In this document: in pieces, positions 19,508 through 27,759 of the stretch
How positions within the stretch are numbered: position 1 is the stretch's first letter
Layout: every line of letters begins with the position of its first letter
Source of the DNA: Lewinellaceae bacterium
GTDB taxonomy: Bacteria > Bacteroidota > Bacteroidia > Chitinophagales > Saprospiraceae
NCBI GenBank assembly: GCA_020636155.1
Contig: JACJYM010000013.1
Location: forward strand, 18,267 to 82,266
Reading direction: 5' to 3'
Length of the DNA stretch: 64,000 nt
The notes under the pieces: model-generated
Databases searched by the model: none
The model's input: only the letters and a program-made list of their open reading frames with translations
What the model was told of the DNA's origin: nothing
Program-made: the position numbers and the translations under genes

Positions 19508-20899
19508 TTATGTATTAAATGTCATGTTCACTTTCTTCTCAAGTTCATTCACAGTGTCCTTGAAGAGTAAATCTGTATCCATCAAATCTTTGACCGCCTG
19601 TAATGAATACAAGACTGTACTATGATCCCGACCTCCAAAATTATTCCCAATGGCTTTTAGGGAATTACTGGTATAATTTTTTGCCAAATACATGGAGAGT
19701 TGTCTGGCAATAACAATCGATCTCTTTCTTGTTTTTGATTGTAGCTTATCCACCGGTAATTTGAAGTGATCTGCCACGAGTTTTTTAATATTTTCTATCG
19801 ATATTTCGGAAGAATTAATGGAAATAAATTGAGAAACGACATCTCTAGCAAGTGCTAAGTCTATGTTCTTTTTTGTCAGTGTGGATTGTGCCATTAAAGA
19901 GATTAAAACACCTTCAATCTCTCGGATATTGGATTTCAAATTATAGCAAATGTACTCCTTAACCTCATCGGGTAATTTCACATTTTCTTTCTCCATTTTC
20001 TGTTCTAGTATGTGGATTCTTGTGTCGAGATCAGGTGATTCTATTTCCGCTGTCAGTCCCCATTTGAACCTTGAAATTAATCTCGATTCAACGTCTTTAA
20101 GGTCTTTTGGAGCTCGGTCAGACGTTAAGATAATCTGTTTTCCGGCTTGATGCAATTGGTTGAAAATGTTAAAGAATATCTCTTGAGTTTTTGCCCTATT
20201 GGCTAAAAATTGAATATCATCAACGATGAGTACATCGACCATTTGGTAAAAGTTGATAAAATCCGTGACATTGTTGTTTTTGATGGATTGAATGACCTGA
20301 TTGGTAAATTGCTCCGTAGTGACATAAAGTACTTGCTTATTCTCATTGTTGGCAAGAACGGCATTTCCGATAGCTTGTGATAAGTGAGTCTTTCCGAGCC
20401 CTACATCACCATAAATTACGAGTGGATTAAATGCATTAGAACCCGGTTTTTTGGCAATCTCTTTTCCTGCGGCACTGGGTAGTTTATTACATTCACCTTC
20501 CACAAATGTCTCAAAAATATAATTTGGATTGAGTTGGGAATCGATTTTCATTTTTTTAATTCCCGGAATTACGAAAGGATTGTGAATAGTGGGTGCTTCA
20601 TAATCACTTTTTTCGGTCGTTTTGGAATTGGTATTATTCCTTCTATTTTCATCAATTAAAATCTGATACTCCAAGCTTGTATTGGCGCTAAAAGATTGAG
20701 AAACAGCCCTTTTCAGTACGAGTAGATAATGCTCTTCCAGCCATTCATAAAAAAATTTGTTAGGCACCTGTATGGTGAGAACCTCATCCTGATAGTCTAT
20801 GGCTCTGATGGGTTCAAACCAAGTTTTGTATGATTGAACATCAACTTGTTTTTTGATAAAATTTAGACATTCTTGCCACCCTTTATTACTATCTGTCAT
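19508..20899 (-). CDS. dnaA: Chromosomal replication initiator DnaA
   Basis: The 463-residue AAA+ ATPase binds DnaA boxes at oriC and melts the origin. Domain I is at residues 1-90 (WFEPIRAIDYQDEVLTIQVP). The AAA+ domain has Walker A GDVGLGKTHL (about 165-174), Walker B VLIVDDIQFL and sensor motif LTSDRAPKDL. The C-terminal DNA-binding domain ends with the signature GGRDHSTVLYSL (about 417-428). Length is typical. dnaN is not adjacent, and the 473-base upstream region shows no DnaA-box cluster that I can see, so the origin may be elsewhere. Confidence 0.97.
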   Translation of the reverse strand: MTDSNKGWQECLNFIKKQVDVQSYKTWFEPIRAIDYQDEVLTIQVPNKFFYEWLEEHYLLVLKRAVSQSFSANTSLEYQILIDENRRNNTNSKTTEKSDYEAPTIHNPFVIPGIKKMKIDSQLNPNYIFETFVEGECNKLPSAAGKEIAKKPGSNAFNPLVIYGDVGLGKTHLSQAIGNAVLANNENKQVLYVTTEQFTNQVIQSIKNNNVTDFINFYQMVDVLIVDDIQFLANRAKTQEIFFNIFNQLHQAGKQIILTSDRAPKDLKDVESRLISRFKWGLTAEIESPDLDTRIHILEQKMEKENVKLPDEVKEYICYNLKSNIREIEGVLISLMAQSTLTKKNIDLALARDVVSQFISINSSEISIENIKKLVADHFKLPVDKLQSKTRKRSIVIARQLSMYLAKNYTSNSLKAIGNNFGGRDHSTVLYSLQAVKDLMDTDLLFKDTVNELEKKVNMTFNT

Positions 20900-21372
20900 C
20901 TCATTACTTCTTTAATTATAGACGTTAAGTTGGTAATTCAAAAAAATATTTGAAAGCCACCTTTAATGTTGCCACCTTCACAAGAATATCTAGGGTTTCA
21001 ATTGTAAATTGAACCATTTAACAAGTTGTTCATGTGACTCTGAGACTTTCCAATATTATCGGTATTGGTAACCGGTCTGATATTGGGAAGTGCCACAAAT
21101 TTAAAAAAAATAATGCTAAACAAACAAAGGTTTGACTAGAAAATTTTAAACTTTTTTTATTTGGTTAATATATTGAAATTCAATATAATATGTAATGTTG
21201 GAAGATTATCGAAATTGTAGCTTTTGACATAGATTTAACCCTTATATATAGAGCTTTATTGGTAAAGTAATTAAACCCGATTCGGATAGAAATGAATTTA
21301 TTTTAGATAAAAAATTTACGAGAATTTTAGATCATTTCTCAGGTAATTCTGAATTTTGTAGTGTGGTAGATA
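20900..21372. other. Intergenic region upstream of dnaA, with a 19-bp palindrome
   Basis: This gap lies between two minus-strand genes and must contain the dnaA promoter. No TTATCCACA-type DnaA boxes were found on either strand. A palindrome with 9-bp arms around one base (TATATTGAA-A-TTCAATATA, 21169-21187) and a smaller CCAATA/TATTGG inverted repeat near 21050-21070 are the only structures noticed. A 7-bp hairpin (21356-21378) overlaps the end of the next gene. There is no exact TAnnTTTG close to dnaA. Confidence 0.4.
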
Positions 21373-22281
21373 CTACAATTGTATGTTTTCGCAAGAGACA
21401 CATTTGTGCTTGTTTTTTTCAAAAATAATATCCAATCTTCCGAGTAGTAACCCTGCGAAACCCACTTGATTGACAATCACAGCTTGGTTTTCCTTATTAA
21501 TTAATACTTCGGGTTTTTTCATAAAGGTATGGGTGTGACCACCGAGTATTAAATCGATGTTTTTGCTTTCAGCAGCTAATACGAGATCTGACACCTTATC
21601 ATTTTTATACTTATACCCGAGGTGTGAAAGACATACGACATAATTACACATATACTCGTCACGAAGCTGTGTAGCCGTAAGATTGGCTTGTTCGATGGGA
21701 TTTGTATACACGGTGTTTTGGTAAAGTTTATCGGGAACGAGTCCTTCCATCTCTACTCCCAGTCCGAAAACTCCAATTTTTATCCCTTCAATATCAAATA
21801 TCTGATGAGTCTTAGTTTTTGACTGAATAATGTCGTCATTCCATTCGTAATTAGAAATCAGAAAGGGGAAATTAGCTCGATCAATCATTCTGACGAGTCC
21901 GTCGAGACCATTATCAAAATCATGATTGCCTATGGTGCATGCATCATACCGCATTTGATTCATCAATTTTATTTCAACTTCTCCCCCGAAAAAGTTGAAG
22001 TATGGTGTGCCTTGTATGAGGTCACCGGAATCAAATAATAAGACGTTCTTTTCGGTTTGTCTTATATTGTTAATGAGTGTAGATCTGCGGGCTGCGCCAC
22101 CTCTATTGGCATTTCTTGACCCATCGTCAGGAAAAGGCTCCACTCTGCTGTGGACATCATTGGTGTGGATGATGGTAAGCTTGACGATATCGTGAACTGA
22201 GGAGTTGGCAAAAAGGGAAGAACCTAAGATGATACCAGTACCATATGCGGCTGTGGTGGATATGAATTTTCTTCTTTTCAT
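21373..22281 (-). CDS. Metallophosphatase domain of a split 5'-nucleotidase
   Basis: The 302-residue protein carries the catalytic calcineurin-like half of the UshA/5'-nucleotidase family: HTNDVHSRVEPF (about residues 39-50), DSGDLIQGTP, GNHDFDNG and LGGHTHTF metal-binding motifs. The N-terminus MKRRKFISTTAAYGTG resembles a twin-arginine signal, suggesting export in folded, metal-loaded form. The usual C-terminal substrate-binding domain is missing and is encoded by the gene 13 nt upstream in the same operon. Together they probably hydrolyse nucleotides or related phosphoesters in the envelope. Confidence 0.88.
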   Translation of the reverse strand: MKRRKFISTTAAYGTGIILGSSLFANSSVHDIVKLTIIHTNDVHSRVEPFPDDGSRNANRGGAARRSTLINNIRQTEKNVLLFDSGDLIQGTPYFNFFGGEVEIKLMNQMRYDACTIGNHDFDNGLDGLVRMIDRANFPFLISNYEWNDDIIQSKTKTHQIFDIEGIKIGVFGLGVEMEGLVPDKLYQNTVYTNPIEQANLTATQLRDEYMCNYVVCLSHLGYKYKNDKVSDLVLAAESKNIDLILGGHTHTFMKKPEVLINKENQAVIVNQVGFAGLLLGRLDIIFEKNKHKCVSCENIQL

Positions 22282-22294
22282 GGCTTGTACAAAT

Positions 22295-23047
22295 TTATTT
22301 TTGAGTCAAAATACGTGGCGTAGAATCAATTACTAAGGTGTCTATCTCCGGGGTATCGTCAAAATAATCTATAACCATATCTCTGATGAAAGTATCACTA
22401 TTTTGTCGTGGTACATTGACCAAAAAGTCAAAACCATCTCCACCATTGGCAGAATAATCCGGCATGGCGACATAGTAAGTTTTTTGCATGTCCAAAGCTT
22501 CATTGTGTATTAAAATGTTGGAAGCGGTGTCACCCGTTTTTACAAAACTCACTTGTTTGCTAATAGGGGCTCCCCCATAATCCGAAATGTGATCCAGTAT
22601 CATTTTTATGGTATTGCCATCGGCTTGTATCAATACTAAGGTATTGTCAAATGGCATTAATTCATAGATTGTGCCTACGCTGATATTACCCTTGCCGATG
22701 CTAGGCAATCGAATGCCCCCATAATTTTGAAATGCGAAATCTACTTTATTTCCCCATTCCTTTACGGCAATGTCACCGAGCAAATCCGCAAACCAATTAC
22801 CCATATTAGAGTTTGGCTTCTGTTTTTCTAATACCACTGGATTATAGGCAATGACTCTTTTCATTTTAGAGTCGAGGACGGCCTTATAAGGTTGAATAAT
22901 ACTATCTATGACTGGGTCATCCTTATAATCCGAGCTTATTTCATACTTGCGGGCATCTACATCAGCGACGTATATTTTATTAGTACCGCAAGAAAATGAG
23001 GCAATAATAAATATGAATAGTAAAATATAGTGGTTACGGATTTTCAT
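22295..23047 (-). CDS. 5'-nucleotidase C-terminal domain lipoprotein
   Basis: The 250-residue product has a lipoprotein signal (ASFSC, Cys near residue 20) and the 5'-nucleotidase C-terminal fold. Visible family features are NSNMGNWFADLLGD, FAFQNYGGIRLP, ISVGTIYELMPFDNTLV and YSANGGDGFDFL, which line the nucleobase- and ribose-binding pocket. It lacks the metallophosphatase half, which is the next gene. It is the first gene of the pair, so the substrate-binding domain is made as a membrane-anchored protein and the catalytic domain separately. Confidence 0.87.
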   Translation of the reverse strand: MKIRNHYILLFIFIIASFSCGTNKIYVADVDARKYEISSDYKDDPVIDSIIQPYKAVLDSKMKRVIAYNPVVLEKQKPNSNMGNWFADLLGDIAVKEWGNKVDFAFQNYGGIRLPSIGKGNISVGTIYELMPFDNTLVLIQADGNTIKMILDHISDYGGAPISKQVSFVKTGDTASNILIHNEALDMQKTYYVAMPDYSANGGDGFDFLVNVPRQNSDTFIRDMVIDYFDDTPEIDTLVIDSTPRILTQK

Positions 23048-23146
23048 TTTTATTATAGTATTTGTTAGTCAAAAATCAACCCTCTAGATTATTCATTCCA
23101 TCTGTATGTTATAAATAATCCCAGACATGGTCTGTTTCCTTTTTAT

Positions 23147-23671
23147 TTAATTAAGCATTACTGAAACTTCTTCTTTAATGGCTGAAATAGCAGAGTCCAT
23201 TGGGTCTTTTTTAAACTCTAGCAACAGTTTTTCACATTCTGACATCAGCTTGTCAGAGCTGTCATAGTTATTACATCGTTCTTTGGCTTCGGTAATGATC
23301 GCTATTGTTTGAATCTTTGCAAGGTTTACAATCTGCCATAATTTGTCGGAGACATAGATTTGTTGTGCCAAATTGTGTTCATATTCCATCTGAATCGAGA
23401 TGAGCATTGCATTTGCCATCGCTATCGCATTGTCGTCGCTGCTGTTCAATCTCAAGCTAAGGTTTGAAATTTTTATTCTTTCGCAGTAAAGTGCGAGCCT
23501 TTCATAAGCCTGCAATTTCAATGGCAAACTTTGTTTCGATTTCTTACTGGCTCTTTTGATTTCTTTCAAGGTAATGATGCCATCAAAGAATTTTTTTAAC
23601 AAATAATAGGCAGTCAAAAAAACAATCAACGATGGGATTGTAATTTTTAAAATATCAGCCATTCCTATCAT
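23147..23671 (-). CDS. Membrane-anchored protein of unknown function (DUF7935-like)
   Basis: I place the start at the ATG at 23671 (MIGMADILK), or 23662, because a -7-like element (TAGCTTTA on the minus strand, 23705-23712) lies just upstream and the longer frame from 23758 would precede it. The roughly 174-residue product has one N-terminal transmembrane helix (IPSLIVFLTAYYLLKKFF) and a long helical cytoplasmic part with KLQAYERLALYCERI and MEYEHNLAQQIYVSDKLW. These match a Bacteroidota-wide uncharacterised family that I recall as DUF7935. No function is known to me. Confidence 0.7.
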   Translation of the reverse strand: MIGMADILKITIPSLIVFLTAYYLLKKFFDGIITLKEIKRASKKSKQSLPLKLQAYERLALYCERIKISNLSLRLNSSDDNAIAMANAMLISIQMEYEHNLAQQIYVSDKLWQIVNLAKIQTIAIITEAKERCNNYDSSDKLMSECEKLLLEFKKDPMDSAISAIKEEVSVMLN

Positions 23672-23776
23672 ATTTAAAATATTAATTACTTCGATTGGCG
23701 AACATAAAGCTAAAATTTGATGTTTACTAAGAACTAATTTAAAAAAATAGTTAAACAATATTATTTATACTTTAAA

Positions 23777-24136
23777 ATGGATATGGAAAATTCAGTTTCG
23801 ACACATTCAGATACGATTATTTTGACCGATGGAGCAGTTAAGCAGCTTAAGAAAATCATTGAAGATCAGCATATTCCTGAGGAGTATGGTTTAAGAGTAG
23901 GAGTTAAAGGTGGTGGTTGTTCGGGATTCAGTTATGTGCTTGGATTTGATGAGCAGAAGGATAAAGACGATGTTTTCGAAGTGAAGGGGATGAAAGTATT
24001 GATGGAAAAGGCTCATGCGATTTATCTTATTGGCATGGAAATAGATTGGGTGGATGGACTAAATAATAGAGGATTTGTTTTTAATAATCCTAATGCTTCA
24101 GGCACTTGCGGATGTGGCACGAGTTTTTCCGCATAA
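23777..24136 (+). CDS. A-type iron-sulfur carrier (IscA/SufA/ErpA family)
   Basis: The 119-residue protein delivers Fe-S clusters to target enzymes. Three conserved cysteines mark the family: VKGGGCSGFSYVLGF (about residue 55) and the C-terminal CGCGTSFSA. Length is normal. Whether it serves the SUF or ISC route cannot be decided from the sequence, as no other assembly gene is adjacent. The gene is divergent from the membrane-anchored unknown and ends at a shared bidirectional terminator with icd. An in-frame ATG two codons downstream is an equally good start. Confidence 0.92.
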   Translation: MDMENSVSTHSDTIILTDGAVKQLKKIIEDQHIPEEYGLRVGVKGGGCSGFSYVLGFDEQKDKDDVFEVKGMKVLMEKAHAIYLIGMEIDWVDGLNNRGFVFNNPNASGTCGCGTSFSA

Positions 24137-24151
24137 GATATTGAAATAGGA

Positions 24152-24187
24152 AATAAAAAAGGGGCTACTTAAGCCCCTTTTTTATTA
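24152..24187. terminator. Bidirectional terminator between the Fe-S carrier gene and icd
   Basis: An 11-bp stem (AAAAAAGGGGC ... GCCCCTTTTTT) with a short TACTTAA loop serves the plus-strand gene ending at 24136 and the minus-strand icd ending at 24194. Confidence 0.9.
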
Positions 24188-24193
24188 TTACTC

Positions 24194-25411
24194 TTAAGAT
24201 AGTCTCTTATTAAGCTCCTGATCTATGGCTTCTAAAAATTCTTCAGTATAAAGGTAGTGTTCTCCGTGCTTCACGCCATTTCCATGAATGCAGACCGCCA
24301 AGTCTTTAGTCATTTTACCAGACTCCACCACATCCACACAAACTTCCTCCAGCGTATTGGCAAAATTGATTAAATCCATATTATCGTCTAATTTTCCTCT
24401 GAATGCCAAACCTCTAGTCCAGGCATAGATGGAAGCAATTGGGTTGGTTGAAGTTGGTTTTCCTTGTTGGTGTAAGCGGTAGTGACGTGTCACCGTGCCG
24501 TGTGCTGCTTCTGATTCCATTGTATCTCCATCAGGAGTGACCAGTACAGAAGTCATCAATCCCAGAGATCCAAATCCCTGAGCGACTGTATCGGATTGCA
24601 CATCTCCGTCATAATTTTTGCAAGCCCATACAAAGCTGCCATGCCATTTTAAAGCAGAGGCTACCATGTCGTCTATTAATCGATGTTCGTATTCGACACC
24701 TTTGTCCTTGTATTCGTTTTCCCACACTTCCTGAAAAATATCTTTAAATCGACCATCATATTTTTTTAGAATGGTATTCTTAGTTGAAAGATAAACAGGC
24801 CATCCTTTTTGCAATCCTACATTCATACACGATCTTGCAAAACCATATATCGATTCATCTGTATTATACATACCCATAGCCACTCCGCCATTTCCTTTGA
24901 ATTCGAAGATTTCATATTCCTGTACGCTACCATCCACTCCCTCAAATTTTATTGTGAGCTTGCCCTTTCCAGGAACAGTGAAGTCTGTCGCCTTATATTG
25001 ATCGCCAAATGCATGCCTACCCACGATGATGGGGCTATCCCAATTCGTTACCAACCGCGGTACATTTTTGCACACAATTGGTTCTCTGAATACGGTTCCA
25101 TCCAGAATGTTTCGAATCGTACCGTTTGGTGATTTCCACATTTTTTTTAACCCAAACTCTTCTACTCTTGCTTCGTCTGGAGTAATCGTGGCACACTTTA
25201 CACCGACACCATATTTTTTGATGGCATTGGCTGCATCTATGGTGATTTGATCATCGGTAATATCTCTTGACTCAATTCCTAAGTCATAATATTTAAGATC
25301 TATATTAAGGTAAGGAAGAATTAGTTTGTCTTTAATAAATTTCCAAATGATACGGGTCATTTCATCACCGTCGAGCTCGACTACGGGATTGACAACATTG
25401 ATTTTTTGCAT
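24194..25411 (-). CDS. icd: NADP-dependent isocitrate dehydrogenase, eukaryote-like type
   Basis: The 405-residue enzyme oxidises isocitrate to 2-oxoglutarate with NADP+. The start is the ATG at 25411 (MQKINVVNPVVELDGDEMTR); the frame is open to a TTG eight codons upstream, but that sits too close to the promoter. Diagnostic stretches are FKFIKDKLILPYL-like N-terminus, KSPNGTIRNILDGTVFREP (substrate binding), DDMVASALKWHGSFVWACKN (metal-binding Asp) and SEAAHGTVTRHYR (NADP site). The compact form matches the mitochondrial/cytosolic eukaryotic class rather than E. coli Icd. It works directly upstream of SucA in the TCA cycle. Confidence 0.95.
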   Translation of the reverse strand: MQKINVVNPVVELDGDEMTRIIWKFIKDKLILPYLNIDLKYYDLGIESRDITDDQITIDAANAIKKYGVGVKCATITPDEARVEEFGLKKMWKSPNGTIRNILDGTVFREPIVCKNVPRLVTNWDSPIIVGRHAFGDQYKATDFTVPGKGKLTIKFEGVDGSVQEYEIFEFKGNGGVAMGMYNTDESIYGFARSCMNVGLQKGWPVYLSTKNTILKKYDGRFKDIFQEVWENEYKDKGVEYEHRLIDDMVASALKWHGSFVWACKNYDGDVQSDTVAQGFGSLGLMTSVLVTPDGDTMESEAAHGTVTRHYRLHQQGKPTSTNPIASIYAWTRGLAFRGKLDDNMDLINFANTLEEVCVDVVESGKMTKDLAVCIHGNGVKHGEHYLYTEEFLEAIDQELNKRLS

Positions 25412-25452
25412 GTTCGTTTTTTTAAAAATTATCAATAGTTAGATTCACTGAA

Positions 25453-25460
25453 CAAAGATA
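25453..25460 (-). promoter_or_regulatory. icd: Bacteroidota -7 element (TATCTTTG) of icd
   Basis: The minus strand reads TATCTTTG, an exact TAnnTTTG match, 41 nt before the ATG at 25411. A T-rich stretch further upstream could serve as the -33 region. Confidence 0.65.
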
Positions 25461-25970
25461 ACAATACGGAGTGTAAAAGAATAATAATCGAATACTTAAG
25501 CCCATGAAATCATGATTAAAAACAGTCAAGTAAGTCTACATACTTTTATGTAAATACAGAATTACTCACTAAAGGAGACACATTATTAAATATTACAATA
25601 TATAAATTGCATATTAATATGAGTTGTAGTATTGAAGAGATAAGCTGCAGTATCAACAAATAAAAGTTTATTAACAAAGAAGGATAAAACCCGAAAGGTA
25701 GAAAGCACTATGTTGATATTTATATATAGAAAAAAATTATATTTATAAAATTAAAATTATTAATTAGGTATATATATTATATTTATATAAATTATTTATA
25801 TTTGTAATATAATTAGTTTTCAACGGAAAACATATTTTGAAATTTGGGAGTGTATTTTGAGACAATGATGGCCAAATAGAGTAAAGTTTCAACGAATTCA
25901 TGACATTTTTTCACAGGATTGTTTAAACTTATTACATATTATAAAAAAAATATATAAAAAAAATAAATAA
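25461..25970. other. Very AT-rich spacer between icd and the dcw cluster
   Basis: About 500 bases with no gene. The part from 25730 to 25820 is almost pure A/T, with tandem TATA-type runs, and contains one exact TAnnTTTG (TATATTTG, 25797-25804) that could be a second distal promoter for mraZ. Nothing else was recognised. Confidence 0.5.
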
Positions 25971-26003
25971 TGTGTGAAAAAGTGGGAAAATGTGTAAAGT
26001 GTG
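25971..26003 (+). promoter_or_regulatory. MraZ-type operator: three decamer repeats
   Basis: Three units spaced exactly 10 bp apart begin GTGTG (25972), GTGGG (25982) and GTGTA (25992), each followed by an A-rich 5-nt spacer. Known MraZ operators consist of TGGGN or GTGGG repeats with 5-nt spacers just before mraZ. Here they lie directly upstream of the -7 element, where bound MraZ would block the -33 contact. Confidence 0.7.
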
Positions 26004-26005
26004 TT

Positions 26006-26013
26006 TATATTTG
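26006..26013 (+). promoter_or_regulatory. mraZ: Proximal promoter -7 element of the dcw cluster
   Basis: TATATTTG matches TAnnTTTG exactly and lies 28 nt before the mraZ ATG, immediately after the decamer repeats. Confidence 0.7.
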
Positions 26014-26041
26014 TGTCGTCAACGATGATTAATTGACATAA

Positions 26042-26500
26042 ATGAAAAGATTAACCGGAGAATATGATTGCAAAATAGATGCAAAAGGACGTATGAGAAT
26101 ACCTGCTGCATTGGTGGAGCAATTAGGTGGCAAGGAAAATCTGAAGTTTACAATTAATCGTGGTTATAAAAGACATCTCATGATTTATCCCGAAAAAGTT
26201 TGGGAAAAAAAGACAATAGAAATTGACCAGCTCAATAATGACATTAGTGACGAAAGAGAGGCAATCCGATATTTTTATCGGGGGGCAACCGAGGTTAAAG
26301 CAGATTCTGCGGAAAGGATTCTAATACCTAAGAGATTGGCTGAATGGGCCAATATTGATTTGGATGTCGTATTGTTTGCGTATCAGGACAAAATTGAATG
26401 TTGGAGTAAAGATGCTTACGAGCAATCTCTCGACAGTGAACCTGAAAATTATGCGGACATTATGGATAGAATTCATCAAAGTAGATTGACAAAACCTTAA
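26042..26500 (+). CDS. mraZ: Transcriptional regulator MraZ
   Basis: The 152-residue protein is the first gene of the dcw cluster and a DNA-binding repressor of it in studied bacteria. It has two AbrB-like half-domains: DCKIDAKGRMRIPAALVEQL (residues 9-28) and VKADSAERILIPKRLAEWA (about 85-103). Both keep the D..GR/ER.xIP core. MraZ forms a ring that binds repeated GTGGG-type boxes, and such boxes are present just upstream, so autoregulation is likely. rsmH follows after 21 nt. Confidence 0.95.
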   Translation: MKRLTGEYDCKIDAKGRMRIPAALVEQLGGKENLKFTINRGYKRHLMIYPEKVWEKKTIEIDQLNNDISDEREAIRYFYRGATEVKADSAERILIPKRLAEWANIDLDVVLFAYQDKIECWSKDAYEQSLDSEPENYADIMDRIHQSRLTKP

Positions 26501-26521
26501 AATAACGAAAATCACCGCCTT

Positions 26522-27421
26522 ATGGAATATCATATTCCTGTCTTACTTTCGAATGTTATTGAAGCTCTCAAGATTAATCCAAAAGGCATCTATTGCGATG
26601 TAACGTATGGTGCCGGTGGACATTCCAAATCGATTATTGAAAATTTGGGTAAAGAAGGTTGGTTGTTTGGTTTTGACCAAGATATTGATGCACGTGCTAA
26701 TTGCTTAGCTAACAAGAATTTTACGTTAATTCCGGTTAATTATCGATATCTGCAAAACTATATGGACTACTACGGAGTAGAATCTGTTGACGGAATTCTT
26801 GCGGACTTAGGTGTTTCTTCGTATCAATTGGATCAAGCGAAAAGAGGATTCTCTTACAGGTTTGATTCAGACCTTGATATGAGAATGGATCAGTCTCAAT
26901 CCAAGTCGGCGATAATAATTCTTAATGAATATTCTAAAGATGATTTAGTAAGAATTTTTAGCGGATACGGTGAAGTAAGAAACTCAAAAACTTTGGCTGA
27001 AGCCATAGTGACTGCTCGTAAAAAGTCGGCCATCGAGTCAAGTTATAGATTGAATGAAATTTTAAACTCGGTAATCGTAGGCAATCAGAATAAATACTTT
27101 GCTCAAGTTTATCAGGCACTTAGAATTGAGGTTAACGATGAATTAGAATCTCTCAAAGAAATGCTGCAGGCAGGAAAAGAATTGCTAAAGCCGGGCGGGA
27201 GATTTGTGGTGATGAGTTACCATTCATTGGAGGACAGATTGGTGAAGAATTTTTTTAAAACAGGAAATTTTGAAGGGAAAGTAGTGAAAGATGACTTCGG
27301 TCATATCGACAAACCTTTTAAAATTATAAATTCTAAACCAATAGAAGCTGATGCCGAGGAGCAACAGAGAAATCCTCGGTCGAGAAGTGCAAAGTTGAGA
27401 ATCGCAGAAAAACCGAATTAA
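26522..27421 (+). CDS. rsmH: 16S rRNA (cytosine-N4)-methyltransferase RsmH
   Basis: The 299-residue SAM-dependent enzyme methylates N4 of C1402 in 16S rRNA. Motifs include HIPVLLSNVIEAL at the start, CDVTYGAGGHSKSI (SAM-binding glycine motif), DGILADLGVSSYQLDQAKRGFSY split across about residues 90-112, and VVMSYHSLEDRLVKNFF near the C-terminus. Length is normal. It is the usual second gene of dcw clusters and was formerly mraW. Confidence 0.96.
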   Translation: MEYHIPVLLSNVIEALKINPKGIYCDVTYGAGGHSKSIIENLGKEGWLFGFDQDIDARANCLANKNFTLIPVNYRYLQNYMDYYGVESVDGILADLGVSSYQLDQAKRGFSYRFDSDLDMRMDQSQSKSAIIILNEYSKDDLVRIFSGYGEVRNSKTLAEAIVTARKKSAIESSYRLNEILNSVIVGNQNKYFAQVYQALRIEVNDELESLKEMLQAGKELLKPGGRFVVMSYHSLEDRLVKNFFKTGNFEGKVVKDDFGHIDKPFKIINSKPIEADAEEQQRNPRSRSAKLRIAEKPN

Positions 27422-27432
27422 AAATAAAAATA

Positions 27433-27753
27433 ATGGCCACTGACTCAAATAAGAAAACTACAATTTTTAGGTCAAAATGGGCAGAATGGATTTTTGTGAA
27501 TTTGCCGTTTGTGTGCTTTCTAGGTCTACTTGGGGTTCTGTATATCGGAATTGCTCATAGTTCTGAAAAGAAACTTAGAAAAATCGAAGCATTGCAGCGT
27601 GAGGTAAAAGACACGAGGTGGTACTACATGAATCTACAGCAAGATTTGATGTATGGAGGCACACAATCGGAAATGGAAAAAAAAGTACAACCGATGGGAT
27701 TAAAATCCCCGAGAGGTAATACAAAAGTAATTAATGCAATGAAGCAAAAGTAG
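27433..27753 (+). CDS. FtsL-like divisome protein
   Basis: This 106-residue protein has a short basic cytoplasmic N-terminus, one transmembrane helix (about residues 21-41, FVNLPFVCFLGLLGVLYIGIA) and an extracytoplasmic coiled-coil-like segment (EKKLRKIEALQREVKDTRWYY written across 50-70). This is the FtsL layout, and its place between rsmH and ftsI is the canonical ftsL position. Sequence similarity to proteobacterial FtsL is negligible, as is usual, so topology and synteny carry the call. It should bind FtsI/FtsW in the divisome. Confidence 0.8.
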   Translation: MATDSNKKTTIFRSKWAEWIFVNLPFVCFLGLLGVLYIGIAHSSEKKLRKIEALQREVKDTRWYYMNLQQDLMYGGTQSEMEKKVQPMGLKSPRGNTKVINAMKQK

Positions 27754-27759
27754 GTTAGC

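Noticed and set aside
23672..23758. N-terminal extension of the membrane-anchored unknown
   Set aside because: The extension overlaps a -7-like promoter element and the AT-rich spacer; the transmembrane helix is already complete from 23671.
25730..25830. Tandem TATA-like repeats as an origin unwinding element
   Set aside because: Low-complexity A/T DNA with no DnaA boxes nearby; the dcw promoter explains the region better.
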